From JAGTRB01 sp037439685 (GTDB lineage: Archaea > Thermoproteota > Bathyarchaeia > TCS64), in the NCBI GenBank assembly GCA_037439685.1, contig JBBIVO010000005.1, positions 1 through 49,168 on the forward strand: 49,168 bases of DNA. Reading direction: 5' to 3'. The translations under genes were made by a program, and so were the position numbers. Under the pieces are notes generated by a model. It did not search any database and had not been told where the DNA came from. It saw only the letters and a list, made by a program, of their open reading frames with translations. Positions 16,669 to 26,128 of this stretch are shown here, in pieces (position 1 is the stretch's first letter; each line of letters starts with the position of its first letter).

Positions 16669-18522
16669 CTATCTCTTTGAGTGGCTTGGGAAGTACTCCT
16701 TGTTTCCTGGGATGTATAGGGCGTTGGAGTACTCCTCTATGAACTCCACGTCGACCAGTAGGTCTATGTAGACCATCTTCTCAGCTATCTCCTTGGCCTT
16801 CTCTCTCATCTCCTTGGAGGTGAGTGTAGCGTAGGCTCCGGCTAGGCAGCCGTTGCCTATGGGGTGGACCTTTGCGTTTGGGAGCTCTGGGAAGATCCCT
16901 ATCCTCGTCGCGTTTCCTATGTCGGCATAGTTTCCGAAGGCTCCGGCTAGGTATAGGTTCTCTATGTCGTAGATGCTCAGCTTCAGCTTCCTCATCAGGA
17001 CGGTTATGGCTCCACAGGCGGCCGCCTTAGAGTCCATTATGTAGTCTAGGTCCTGCTGGGTTAGGACGATGTCCCTCCCTATGGCCGTCTCCTCTGCTGG
17101 AGCTACGACGTACTCTAGGCCGTAGGCCCCCTCCCTTATGAGAGAGGTCTTGCCCGGGATCAGTTTGCCCACGAAGTCTAGGAGGCCTACGTCGTAGAGG
17201 GATGCTACGAGGTCTATTATGCCCGAGCCGCATATCCCCTTTGGCCTGGCTCCCCCGATCACGGAGACCTCGGCCCTATAGGTTTTTGGGTCTATCCTCA
17301 CCCTCTCTATGCCTCCCTCTGCTCCCCTCATCCCATATCTCACTCCTCCTCCCTCGAAGGCTGGCCCTGAGGCGCAGCTGCTGGAGAAGAGCCAGGCCCT
17401 GTTGCCGAATACTATCTCCCCGTTCGTCCCTAGGTCTACGAGGAGGGAGATCTCGTCAGATTCGCACATTCCTGAGGCTAGGACATCTCCCACAGCATCT
17501 CCGCCTAGGAATCTGCTCACGTTTGGGAGGCAGTAGATGTAGGATTCTGGGTTCACCTTTAGGCCTATCATCTTGGCCTTCCTTATTATCGGGCTCCTAG
17601 AGACCTTCACATTCGCCTCTTCGAGATATGTGGGGTCTATCCCGTTTAGGAGGTGGTTCATCACGGTGTTCCCCCCCGCGCAGACGTCGCTTATCTCAGA
17701 GGGCTCTATCCCTATCTCTGATGTGAGCCTCTCTATGACGGTGTTTATCGTCTCAACGGCCGCCCTCTGGAGCTTTGGGAGGCCCCCCCTCTCTCCAGCC
17801 ACCGCTATCCTGGTGACGAGCTCCTCGCCATAGGTTATCTGCCTGTTCATCTCAGAGGCTCTGGCGAGGACCTCCCCTGAGTTTAACTCGACCAGCTCCC
17901 CCACGATAGTGGTGGTTCCGATGTCTAGGGCTAGGCCATAGTTGGATCCCGCATCGTCTCCAGGTGTAAGGCTAATCACCTCTGGAAAGCCTCCAGTCCA
18001 TGTTATGGTAGCGGTTATCGTCTCCGCATCCGCAATCTCCCGTAGCCTTCCGTACATCTCGTCCACGATCCTCGGTTGGGGGCCCCTGTAGCCGTTGAGC
18101 TGGAGCCTATAGTGGTCGATGGGGATGAGCGTCCCCCTTACCCTTTGAACCCTTGCCAGGAACTTCCTTGAGCCTGGGTTTAGCTCGCGGATCCTAAGCC
18201 TCGCCTCTTCTAGTATCTTGGGCCTCTCGGTCCTGCTCTCTACGGGTATCGTGAAGGTGGAGTCGCCGAGGATCCTCGTCGTACAGGCTAGGTGGTATCC
18301 CTGTCTCAGCTCCGCCTCCGTGAGGAGCTTCGCCTCCGGCTCGTCAGAGACCCTTTCTATGCTCCCCTTCTCCAGGATGACCTTACACTTCCCGCACTTC
18401 CCCTTCCCGCCGCATAGGCTCTCTATCCTAATTCCGGCATCTCTCAGCAGCTGGAGTAGGGTGGTTTCCCCCTCGGCCTCGATCACCCTGTTCAGCGGCT
18501 TTATGAGAACTCTGACCTTCAA
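16669..18522 (-). CDS. RACo/RamA-like ATP-dependent reductive activator of corrinoid proteins
   Basis: This 617-residue protein has an N-terminal [2Fe-2S] ferredoxin domain with Cys37, Cys43, Cys46 and Cys80 (LCGGKGKCGKCKV and HLACTTR). A linker region follows, then an ASKHA ATPase domain starting at LALDIGTTTIVGELVEL (about residue 193), with GGNTVMNHLL, LLVDLGTNGEIVFGN and NLYLAGAFGNYADIGNA. This is the layout of RACo and RamA, which reduce inactive Co(II) corrinoid proteins to Co(I) using ATP. No methyltransferase or corrinoid protein is adjacent, so its partner is elsewhere. mtnA lies 35 bp upstream on the same strand. Confidence 0.9.
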   Translation of the reverse strand: MKVRVLIKPLNRVIEAEGETTLLQLLRDAGIRIESLCGGKGKCGKCKVILEKGSIERVSDEPEAKLLTEAELRQGYHLACTTRILGDSTFTIPVESRTERPKILEEARLRIRELNPGSRKFLARVQRVRGTLIPIDHYRLQLNGYRGPQPRIVDEMYGRLREIADAETITATITWTGGFPEVISLTPGDDAGSNYGLALDIGTTTIVGELVELNSGEVLARASEMNRQITYGEELVTRIAVAGERGGLPKLQRAAVETINTVIERLTSEIGIEPSEISDVCAGGNTVMNHLLNGIDPTYLEEANVKVSRSPIIRKAKMIGLKVNPESYIYCLPNVSRFLGGDAVGDVLASGMCESDEISLLVDLGTNGEIVFGNRAWLFSSSCASGPAFEGGGVRYGMRGAEGGIERVRIDPKTYRAEVSVIGGARPKGICGSGIIDLVASLYDVGLLDFVGKLIPGKTSLIREGAYGLEYVVAPAEETAIGRDIVLTQQDLDYIMDSKAAACGAITVLMRKLKLSIYDIENLYLAGAFGNYADIGNATRIGIFPELPNAKVHPIGNGCLAGAYATLTSKEMREKAKEIAEKMVYIDLLVDVEFIEEYSNALYIPGNKEYFPSHSKR

Positions 18523-18557
18523 GCCCTCAAATCAAGGAGGACCTAGGTTTAAAAAGG

Positions 18558-19661
18558 TTAGCTGCCTCCTACATGACCCCTTAGTCCTAGGAATCTTGGT
18601 ATGGTCTCTGGGTATGGGGGGCTCAATAGGCCGGCCTCGGTGATGAAGCCCGTCACATATCTTCCAGGGGTTATGTCGAAGGCGGGGTTTCTGACTGGGG
18701 TATCCCTCCCCATTATGAGAACCCTCGATATTCTCCCCTCATCGTCCAATCCCCAGATGTACCTCACCTCCTCTCCACCCCTCTCCTCCACCACTATGTT
18801 CTCTCCGCTCACGCATTTTGGGTCGAAGGTCATCCTGGGCGCTGCGACATAGAATGGGACCCCGTTCTCGGCGGCCAGGACCGCCTTCTCATATGTCCCT
18901 ACCTTGTTGGCGAGATCCCCGTTTAGGGCTATACGGTCGGCTCCGACGATGACGATGTCCACCTCCCCCCTCCTCATATAGTATCCAGCCGCGTTATCCG
19001 CGATGACGGCGTGGGGGATGCCCTCCTGCTCGAGCTCCCAGGCCGTGAGCATCGCCCCCTGGAGCCTCGGCCTCGTCTCATCCACCAGGACGAGGATCCT
19101 CTTCCCCTGCCTGTGGGCCAGCCTTATCGGGCTTAGGGCGGTTCCATAGTCTATGAAGGCCAGGGCCCCCGCATTACAGTGGGTCAGGATCCTCGCCCCA
19201 TCGTGGATTAATGAGCTCCCGAACTCGCCTATCCTCCTCGAGGCCTCTAGGTCTTCCTCGGCTATGCGGTCCGCCTCTGAGACAACCCTCCCCGCTGGAT
19301 CCTCCGAGTCCTCATCGGCCGCCCTGAGGCACCTATCTATGGCGTTGAAGAGGTTGGCGGCGGTGGGCCTCGTCCCCCTTAGAAGGGATGCTGCCGCCTC
19401 CAGGTAAGCCTTGAACTCCCCCCTTGGTAGCCCTCTGCCCTCTAATGCCGCCTGGGCCATGCCGTAGGCCGCTGCCACACCTATGGCCCCAGCCCCCCTG
19501 ACGGTCATGCTCCTTATGGCCTCTGCGGTCTCCTCAACGCTCCCAGTTGTCACTATCTCGAGCCTGTGGGGGAGCTTCCTCTGGTCGATCATATGTATCA
19601 GCCTCCCCTCCCTCCATATGGTTCGAAGCTCTCTCACCTCCCCACCCACCTTAACCCTCAT
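18558..19661 (-). CDS. mtnA: S-methyl-5-thioribose-1-phosphate isomerase
   Basis: This 367-residue protein of the aIF2B-related isomerase family has MTVRGAGAIGVAAAYG near residue 52, catalytic Cys162 in ILTHCNAGALA, and catalytic Asp242 in VGADRIALNGDLANKVGTY. It converts methylthioribose-1-phosphate to methylthioribulose-1-phosphate in methionine salvage. Ribose-1,5-bisphosphate isomerase is the main alternative; the N-terminal motif favours MtnA. ATG 19661 has GGAGG nine bases upstream. It shares direction with the RACo-like gene, suggesting co-transcription. Confidence 0.9.
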   Translation of the reverse strand: MRVKVGGEVRELRTIWREGRLIHMIDQRKLPHRLEIVTTGSVEETAEAIRSMTVRGAGAIGVAAAYGMAQAALEGRGLPRGEFKAYLEAAASLLRGTRPTAANLFNAIDRCLRAADEDSEDPAGRVVSEADRIAEEDLEASRRIGEFGSSLIHDGARILTHCNAGALAFIDYGTALSPIRLAHRQGKRILVLVDETRPRLQGAMLTAWELEQEGIPHAVIADNAAGYYMRRGEVDIVIVGADRIALNGDLANKVGTYEKAVLAAENGVPFYVAAPRMTFDPKCVSGENIVVEERGGEEVRYIWGLDDEGRISRVLIMGRDTPVRNPAFDITPGRYVTGFITEAGLLSPPYPETIPRFLGLRGHVGGS

Positions 19662-19703
19662 CCCTGTCGCCTCCCATCCGCGAGCCTCCCAACCCCTCTG
19701 AAG

Positions 19704-19712
19704 TTATAAATA
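19704..19712 (-). promoter_or_regulatory. TATA box of mtnA
   Basis: The minus strand reads TATTTATAA, about 47 nt before ATG 19661, giving a leader of about 20 nt that contains the ribosome site. Confidence 0.5.
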
Positions 19713-19811
19713 TTCAACGGTCCCCTCCCCGAGCCTCCAACCCCATGTTATTCTCAGAGGGTGAAAGGATAAGTCTATAGAGGAGCTCTGCCCTAGATTT
19801 CATGGGAAGCC

Positions 19812-20351
19812 TTGAAGCCGTTCCCTGATGATATCTGCTTCGCTTATGAGAACATCACCGTGAGGCTCGTAGCGACGAGGGATATCCCCAGAATCGAGAC
19901 TGCGGGGCTGGCCATAGAGGAGGCGGAGGCCAATAAGGAGTTGAGGGTTAACCTTTGGATAGCCTGGGAGCTCGTTGATGCCGGTCTAGCCCGATTCGCA
20001 GAGGGAGGCCTTAGGGCGGATGAGCTGATCCAGGCCCATTATCGTGAGCGCCTCCAGCCCCTAGGGCAGCTCTCAGTTCTACCTGAGAGGTTCTACGCCC
20101 AGGCGTATGTCTCCTTCAACCAGCAGGCCCGGGAGGCTAGGGAGGAGGCCCGCCTAGCTCACCTGAACAGGCTGAGGGGGATGTTCAGGGACATACTGGA
20201 GAGTAGGATAAACAAGATCGTTAGGATGGCCTCTTCTGAGGTCGCCTCGCCTCCAAGGGAGCTCCAGCCCGAGGAGGCTCAGCTCTATAGGGAGCTGAGC
20301 GGGAGGATAACAGCTTGGAGGAGGATGCTGAGGAGGGTTGGGGAGAGGTGA
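19812..20351 (+). CDS. GINS replication complex subunit
   Basis: This 179-residue protein has the GINS alpha-helical domain: ENITVRLVATRDIPRIETAG, then LAIEEAEANKELRVNLWIAW and ELVDAGLARF. It has a basic, coiled C-terminal half (QAREAREEARLAHLNRLRGM). GINS binds MCM and GAN/RecJ in the archaeal CMG-like helicase. The gene overlaps mcm by 4 nt (GTGA), a common archaeal pairing. The start is TTG at 19812; the nearby ATG at 19802 is out of frame. Whether it is the Gins51 or Gins23 type is uncertain. Confidence 0.85.
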   Translation: MKPFPDDICFAYENITVRLVATRDIPRIETAGLAIEEAEANKELRVNLWIAWELVDAGLARFAEGGLRADELIQAHYRERLQPLGQLSVLPERFYAQAYVSFNQQAREAREEARLAHLNRLRGMFRDILESRINKIVRMASSEVASPPRELQPEEAQLYRELSGRITAWRRMLRRVGER

Positions 20352-22414
20352 GGCCTGAAACCCTATACGTCCAGCCTGAGGAGGCCTTCACCAGGTTCAT
20401 AGAGGAGTTCAGAGACCGCGACGGGAAGCTGAAGTACGAGCAGGCCCTCTCAGAGGTGCCTGTGAGGGGATTGAAATCCCTCACAGTCGAGTTTCAGGAC
20501 CTCTACACCTTCGATGCAGGGTTTGCGAGGGGCATACTGGAGAACCCCGCAGAGCACCTCCCCAAGCTCGATGTGGCAGCTTTCTCCAAGCTGAGGATGA
20601 GGGACCCGGAGTATGCGAATAGGGTCGGAGGCCTCCACGTCAGGATAAGGGGTCTCCCCTTCGAGACCCCTCTACGCAGGATCGGGGCGGACTGTATAGG
20701 GAGGCTGGTGATGGTGAGCGGCATAATAGTTAGGGCGACGACGGTCACCCCGATCCTCGTCAAGGCCGTCTTCAGATGCAGCTCCTGCGGAGAGCTGAAC
20801 CACGTTGAGCAGGCGGGCCCCTCAAGCCCCTATATGAGGATGCCCCTGAAGTGTGTTCACTGTGGAGGTCGAAGGGGATTCGAGCTCGAGCCTAGGGAGT
20901 CCGTCTTCATAGACTCCCAGAGGATCACCCTCCAGGAGAGGCCTGAGGAGCTTCCCCCAGGACAGCTTCCAAGGGCCCTCAACATAAGCCTCCTCGACGA
21001 CCTGGTCGACGTAGCTAGGCCCGGGGACAGGGTTCAAGTAACAGGTATGATCGAGCTCCTCCCCAGGCAGGGTAGGGGAGGCCCCCTCCGCTCCTTCGAC
21101 CTCCTCCTGAGGGCGAATAGCGTCGAGGTCAGTGGGAGGGAGCTGGAGATGCTCGAGATAACCCCGGAGGATGAGGCTAGGATCAAGGAGCTGGCCTCCG
21201 ATCCCTGGATCCATAGGAAGATACTCCAATCCATAGCCCCCTCAATCCACGGCTACGAGACGGTGAAGGAGGCGATCATGTACCTCCTGTTCGGAGGCGC
21301 CCCCAAGGAGCTCCCCGACATAAGGATTCGGGGCGACATAAACGTCCTCCTGATCGGGGACCCTGGGACTGGGAAGAGCCAGATGCTGCAGTACGCGGCG
21401 AGGATCGCCCCTAGGGGCCTCTACACGACGGGTAGGGGCTCCACGGCGGCGGGCCTAACCGCGGCGGTCGTGAAGGAGGGGGGGACCGGGAGCTTCATCC
21501 TCGAGGCTGGGGCCCTCGTACTGGGCGACATAGGGGTCTGCTGCATAGATGAGATGGACAAGATGAGGGAGGAGGATAGGAGCGCCATCCACCCAGCCAT
21601 GGAGCAGCAGGTGGTCTCCATAGCCAAGGGGGGGATAGTGGCAACCCTAAACGCGAGGACCTCCATCCTAGCCGCGGCCAACCCAGCCCTAGGCCGCTAC
21701 AACCCTTATCAGACCGTCGTGCAGAACATCAACCTGCCCGTGACCATCCTAAGCAGGTTCGACCTTATATTCATACTCCAGGACAAGCCGGACGCCGAGA
21801 GGGACTCCAGGATGGCCGGGCACATATTAGACCTCCACAGGTCGACTGGAAACCCCCGAGAGGCGCCCATAGACCAGGAGACCCTGAAGAAGTACATCAG
21901 CTACTCCAAGAGGATCAGGCCGGTCCTGAAGGAGGAGGCCTCTAACCGCCTAAGGGAGTTCTATGTCAAGATGAGGGCGGCCTCCATGGAGGGGGGAGAG
22001 GGCTCAGCGATAAGCATAACCCCGAGGCAGCTCGAGTCCCTGATAAGGCTGGCTGAGGCCAGGGCTAGGGTCCACCTGAGGAAGGAGGTGACCGTTGAGG
22101 ACGCGGAGGCCGTCATAGCCCTTATGCAGAGGAGCCTGGAGCAGGTCGGGATAGACCTGGCCACCGGCAGGATCGACATAGACATAATATATACCGGAAA
22201 GCCGAGGAGCCTGCAGGTTCAGCTCCAGAGGGTTCTAAGCCTCATTGCAGATATGGAGAGGTCGACCGGGGTGGTGAGGGATGAAGACCTCTTCAACGCC
22301 CTCCAGGAGGAGCATCAGATAGGGAGGGCTGAGGCCTCCAAGCTCATAGGGATCCTGATGAGGGACGGGACGATATACTCTCCTAGGCCCGGCTACTACA
22401 AGAGAACGGCATAG
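20348..22414 (+). CDS. mcm: Replicative helicase MCM
   Basis: The preferred start is GTG 20348, overlapping the GINS stop (GTGA), giving 688 residues beginning VRPETLYVQPEEAF. An in-frame ATG at 20315 would add eleven acidic residues inside the GINS gene. The protein has an N-terminal OB domain with a zinc finger (CSSC near 144, CVHC near 169), Walker A GDPGTGKS near 337, Walker B IDEMDK near 400, the arginine finger in ILSRFDLIF, and a C-terminal winged helix. It unwinds DNA at replication forks with GINS. Confidence 0.97.
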   Translation: MRPETLYVQPEEAFTRFIEEFRDRDGKLKYEQALSEVPVRGLKSLTVEFQDLYTFDAGFARGILENPAEHLPKLDVAAFSKLRMRDPEYANRVGGLHVRIRGLPFETPLRRIGADCIGRLVMVSGIIVRATTVTPILVKAVFRCSSCGELNHVEQAGPSSPYMRMPLKCVHCGGRRGFELEPRESVFIDSQRITLQERPEELPPGQLPRALNISLLDDLVDVARPGDRVQVTGMIELLPRQGRGGPLRSFDLLLRANSVEVSGRELEMLEITPEDEARIKELASDPWIHRKILQSIAPSIHGYETVKEAIMYLLFGGAPKELPDIRIRGDINVLLIGDPGTGKSQMLQYAARIAPRGLYTTGRGSTAAGLTAAVVKEGGTGSFILEAGALVLGDIGVCCIDEMDKMREEDRSAIHPAMEQQVVSIAKGGIVATLNARTSILAAANPALGRYNPYQTVVQNINLPVTILSRFDLIFILQDKPDAERDSRMAGHILDLHRSTGNPREAPIDQETLKKYISYSKRIRPVLKEEASNRLREFYVKMRAASMEGGEGSAISITPRQLESLIRLAEARARVHLRKEVTVEDAEAVIALMQRSLEQVGIDLATGRIDIDIIYTGKPRSLQVQLQRVLSLIADMERSTGVVRDEDLFNALQEEHQIGRAEASKLIGILMRDGTIYSPRPGYYKRTA

Positions 22415-22476
22415 CCCATCCAATAAGGTGTGGGAATAAAATGCTAGGTGCGCCCTGAGATCTCGAGGAAGGCCTC

Positions 22477-23049
22477 TCAACGCCTCTTAGGCTTGGCTAT
22501 TATCTCCTGCACCCTGAGGTCGAAGATGTCGCTTAGGTGCGCAGGCTTTATCACCACGGCGGTGTCCGCGCCTCGGCCCGTCCCAGCTATGGCTATAACC
22601 TCCCTATCCATCGGGATTAGACCCGCATCCGCGGCCATCGCGGTTATCTCCACGCAGACCTTCATCCCCTCGCAGAAGAGCCTCAGGGTATTAGCCATCA
22701 GCTCTGCAGGCCCTAAGGTGCCGAACTTCTTCCTTATGGCCCTGCTCACGCCTGCGAAGGCATGGCTCGCGGTCAGGATCTTGCCCCCTCCCCTCCTAAT
22801 ACTCTCGGCTGCCTCCTCTTCGAGCTCCACCTTCCCCGGCTCCCTGAACCCGGCGGAGTGGGTGACGACTACGACGTTGAAGCCCTTGAACACCTCCACA
22901 GCCCTCGCCCCTGTCGAGCCTCTCGTCGAGGCCACCACGACGTCCTTTATCCCCAGCTCCTCAGCCCTCCTCTTTGCAACCTCCAGGGTCTGAGCCGTGT
23001 TCTGCTCTCCGGCATCATGGAAATATGTGATGGTCTTCACTTCCGACAT
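22477..23049 (-). CDS. Pyruvate-kinase C-terminal-domain-like protein (COG1751)
   Basis: This 190-residue protein begins MSEVKTITYFHDAGEQNT and has VVVASTRGSTGARAVEVF, then NVVVVTHSAGFREPGKVEL and VIAIAGTGRGADTAVVIKPA. This is the pyruvate-kinase alpha/beta-domain-like family found as stand-alone proteins in archaea. It lacks the catalytic barrel of pyruvate kinase, so it is not that enzyme; its role is unknown. A longer frame reaches 23097, but ATG 23049 starts where the family does, with an AT-rich box about 27 nt upstream. Confidence 0.78.
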   Translation of the reverse strand: MSEVKTITYFHDAGEQNTAQTLEVAKRRAEELGIKDVVVASTRGSTGARAVEVFKGFNVVVVTHSAGFREPGKVELEEEAAESIRRGGGKILTASHAFAGVSRAIRKKFGTLGPAELMANTLRLFCEGMKVCVEITAMAADAGLIPMDREVIAIAGTGRGADTAVVIKPAHLSDIFDLRVQEIIAKPKRR

Positions 23050-23118
23050 AAGACCACATCGACCAAAACAGCATTTCAAAATTATTAATATTTCCATCCC
23101 CTATGATCCTGGGGCTCC

Positions 23119-25386
23119 TTGAGGATCGCCGACCTCGAGATTCCAGACCAGGTCAAGGAGGTTCTATCGAAGCGGGGATATGTGGAGCTCTATCCCCCCC
23201 AGGAGGATGCCATTAGGGCAGGCGTTCTCGACGGGAGGAACCTGGTCATGGCGAGCCCAACCGCGAGCGGGAAGACCCTCATCGCAGAGCTCTGCGCCCT
23301 TAAACACGTCGTTGAGAGGGGAGGGAAGGCCCTCTATCTAACCCCACTCAGGGCCTTAGCCTGGGAGAAGTATGAGACCTTCCAATCCTACTCTGGGCTT
23401 GAGAAGAGGGATGGGGGAAAGGTGAGGGTTGGGATAAGCACCGGCGACTACGACAGCTCGACCCCATGGCTCGAGAACTATGACATCATCATAACCACCA
23501 ATGAGAAGTGCGACTCCCTCCTGCGCCACAAGGCCTCTTGGCTTGGGATGGTCACCCTCGTGATAGCCGATGAGATCCACCTGATAGGGGATGGGAGGGG
23601 CCCAACGCTGGAGGTGGCCCTTGCAAGGCTCAGGCAGATGAGGCCGGACATCCAAGTCATCGGCCTCAGCGCGACCATCAGGAACGCGGAGGATGTGGCC
23701 GAGTGGCTCAAGGCCGAGGCCGTCACAACCGAATGGAGGCCAGTCCAGCTTAGGGAGGGGGTATTCTATAGGGATGCGATAACCTTCAGGGATGGAAGCC
23801 TCAAGAGCCTAAAGAGGCTACACAGTATAGACGCATTGAATATAGCTCTAAACACCGTTCTGGAGGAAGGGCAGGCCCTGATATTCGTCGAGAGCAGGCT
23901 GAGGTCCATGAGCATGGCTAGAGAGGCCGCTAAAGCCCTTGAAGGGATGGAGGGGGCCCTCCCAAAGAGGTTGAGGAATGAGCTCGAGAAGATCTCTGAG
24001 GAGATCCTCTCATATGGAGAGAGGACCCGCCTCTCAGACGATCTGGCCTACCACGTCTCTAGAGGGGCCGCCTTCCACCACGCAGGGCTTAGGGCGGAGC
24101 ATAGGAGGATAGTCGAGGACTCCTTCAGGTCCGGCAAGATAAGGGTCCTCGTCGCCACCCCCACCCTTGCAGCGGGCGTAAACCTACCGGCCAAAACAGT
24201 GGTCATAGGGAGCTATCACAGGTTCACCCCAGGATATGGGATGAGCCGAATATCCATCCTAGAGTATAAGCAGATGATCGGAAGGGCTGGAAGGCCCCAG
24301 TACGACGCCTATGGAGAGGCCGCCCTGATAGCCTCCTCTCAGGATGAGGCTGAGGAGCTCATGGAGGCCTACATCCTCTCCAAGCCTGAGCCCCTATACA
24401 GTAGGCTCGCCTCAGAGGCTGCCCTTAGAGGCCACACCCTCGCCGCCATAGCCTCAGACTACGCCCACACCGAAGAGGGCCTCCTAGACTTCTTCAGCCA
24501 GACCTTCTATGGATATCACTATGGCCCCATTGGCATAAGGGGGATCATCGCCTCCACCTTAAGCTACCTGTTTAGGGAGGGGATGGTCCTGAGGAGGGGG
24601 GATCACATCTATGCAACCGATCTCGGAAGAAGGGTCTCAGAGCTCTATATCGATCCCCTCTCTGCCGTGGTGATCAGGGACGGGTTGAGGCGGGAGGTGA
24701 AGAGGGTGACAGACCTCACATGGCTACACCTGATCTGTAGAACCCCTGACATGCGCCCCCTTCTAAGGCCCAGGAGGCGCGAATATGAGGAGGTCGAATC
24801 CTTCGCCGCCGAGCACGTGGAAGAGCTTGCATGTGAGACCCCGGAGTATGAAGACCTGATAGAGTTCGAGCAGTTCCTCGGAGAGGTGAAGACCGCCATG
24901 GTTCTAAAGGCCTGGATAGAGGAGACCTCGGAGAATGAACTCCTCGAGAGGTTCTCTGTCGAGCCCGGAGACAGGTACAGCGCCGTCATGAACGCCGAAT
25001 GGCTCCTCTACGCCTCCCACGAGCTGGCCAAGGTCCTAGGCCTATCCAACTACACCAGTCACCTCCATCAGCTCACCGAGAGGGTTAGACACGGCGTCAA
25101 GGCCCAACTCCTCCCCCTCGTCAAGCTGAGGGGTATAGGAAGGGTTAGGGCTAGGATGCTTTACAACGCCGGATTCAGGACCATAGGGAGCCTGAAGAGG
25201 GCTCCCATCACGCGGATAGCTGGGGTCCCCCTGATAGGGGGGAAGCTGGCCAGGCTGATAAAGGAGCAGGTTGGAGGGGTTGTAGAGGAGGAAGACTGGA
25301 GAAGACTAGAAGAGCTTGAGGCGGAGCAGAAGGCCCTCACAACCTTCATAGAAGAGAAGCCCGAAGAGGATGAAGAGATAAATTAA
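23119..25386 (+). CDS. hel308: Hel308 DNA helicase
   Basis: This 755-residue superfamily 2 helicase has the Q motif LYPPQEDAI, Walker A ASPTASGKT at 45-53, DEIH at 151-154, LSATI, and the motif VI region MIGRAGRPQYD. The C-terminal ratchet and helix-hairpin-helix part (KLRGIGRVRARMLYNAGFRT) is typical of Hel308. It unwinds lagging strands at stalled replication forks. TTG 23119 is the start; the ATG at 23103 is out of frame. It heads a co-directional run with three further genes spaced 28-42 bp apart. Confidence 0.95.
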   Translation: MRIADLEIPDQVKEVLSKRGYVELYPPQEDAIRAGVLDGRNLVMASPTASGKTLIAELCALKHVVERGGKALYLTPLRALAWEKYETFQSYSGLEKRDGGKVRVGISTGDYDSSTPWLENYDIIITTNEKCDSLLRHKASWLGMVTLVIADEIHLIGDGRGPTLEVALARLRQMRPDIQVIGLSATIRNAEDVAEWLKAEAVTTEWRPVQLREGVFYRDAITFRDGSLKSLKRLHSIDALNIALNTVLEEGQALIFVESRLRSMSMAREAAKALEGMEGALPKRLRNELEKISEEILSYGERTRLSDDLAYHVSRGAAFHHAGLRAEHRRIVEDSFRSGKIRVLVATPTLAAGVNLPAKTVVIGSYHRFTPGYGMSRISILEYKQMIGRAGRPQYDAYGEAALIASSQDEAEELMEAYILSKPEPLYSRLASEAALRGHTLAAIASDYAHTEEGLLDFFSQTFYGYHYGPIGIRGIIASTLSYLFREGMVLRRGDHIYATDLGRRVSELYIDPLSAVVIRDGLRREVKRVTDLTWLHLICRTPDMRPLLRPRRREYEEVESFAAEHVEELACETPEYEDLIEFEQFLGEVKTAMVLKAWIEETSENELLERFSVEPGDRYSAVMNAEWLLYASHELAKVLGLSNYTSHLHQLTERVRHGVKAQLLPLVKLRGIGRVRARMLYNAGFRTIGSLKRAPITRIAGVPLIGGKLARLIKEQVGGVVEEEDWRRLEELEAEQKALTTFIEEKPEEDEEIN

Positions 25387-25414
25387 TGTAAGAGTGTTCT
25401 AACATCCTTTAAGG

Positions 25415-25840
25415 ATGGAAGCATCTGGTAAATCTGAAAGGTATGGATATATCCTGAGGATAGCGACGGATGAATGGCTGAGCCAGGTCTACCGGCTTAG
25501 AAGATACTACCCTGGGCTTAATAGAAGGTGGGACGAGGGCACCTTGATCCTCTTAGCAAAGAAGACAGAGGTGGGAGACTCCTTCATAGGGTATGGCATC
25601 GTGGAGAGGGTGATGAGGCCTGAGGAGCTCCCCCCGGATGAGAGGGCCTACTGTGAAGGCCATGGTTGGAAGTGCGCCGTACTCTTCAAGGAACTGTATA
25701 GGTTCGAGAGGCCCTACCCCATAAAGGAGTCCCCCCTAAAGGGGGATCCCAGGAAGGGGAGATACCTCCACGGGGCTCGCCTACCACTGGAGGAGGTTAA
25801 ATCCATCATAGAATCCGCTGAGAGCCATATCGGCTATTAG
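25415..25840 (+). CDS. EVE/PUA-like domain protein
   Basis: This 141-residue protein has WDEGTLILLAKKTEVGDSFI followed by GYGIVERV, the beta-barrel pattern of EVE/ASCH/PUA-like domains that bind modified bases in RNA or DNA. The N-terminal RYGYILRIATDEWLSQVYR is typical of small archaeal members of this superfamily. It is 28 bp after hel308 and 36 bp before a winged-helix gene, so it probably belongs to the same transcript. Function unknown; a nucleic-acid reader role is inference from fold resemblance. Confidence 0.6.
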   Translation: MEASGKSERYGYILRIATDEWLSQVYRLRRYYPGLNRRWDEGTLILLAKKTEVGDSFIGYGIVERVMRPEELPPDERAYCEGHGWKCAVLFKELYRFERPYPIKESPLKGDPRKGRYLHGARLPLEEVKSIIESAESHIGY

Positions 25841-25876
25841 AAAGGGATTTTAACCCCACAGGCGACTATATCAGTG

Positions 25877-26086
25877 ATGGGGCTGACCGATGAGCAGAGG
25901 GCCATCCTAAAGGCCTTGAGCCAGATGGAAGGGCCCGCGGGATGTAAGGAGATAGGTGAAAAGGCTGGAATACCCTGGAGGACGGTGATGGCTAGACTGA
26001 GGGGGCTGAAGGCCGAGGGGTATGTTGAGAGCCCGGTGGAGGGGAAGTACCTAATAACGGAGAAGGGAAGAGAGATCGCCTCATAA
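25877..26086 (+). CDS. Small winged-helix DNA-binding protein
   Basis: This protein of about 69 residues is a single winged helix: DEQRAILKALSQMEGPAGCK, EIGEKAGIPWRTVMARLRGL and then KAEGYVESPVEGKYLITEKG. ATG 25877 is preferred over the GTG three bases earlier. It sits between the EVE-like gene and an asparagine-synthetase-like gene, all in one direction. It has no ligand domain and may act locally on this operon. Confidence 0.75.
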   Translation: MGLTDEQRAILKALSQMEGPAGCKEIGEKAGIPWRTVMARLRGLKAEGYVESPVEGKYLITEKGREIAS

Positions 26087-26128
26087 CGCCTTTTTCTACT
26101 TTTGAAGCGGCCTCTAAAGGAGTATATT

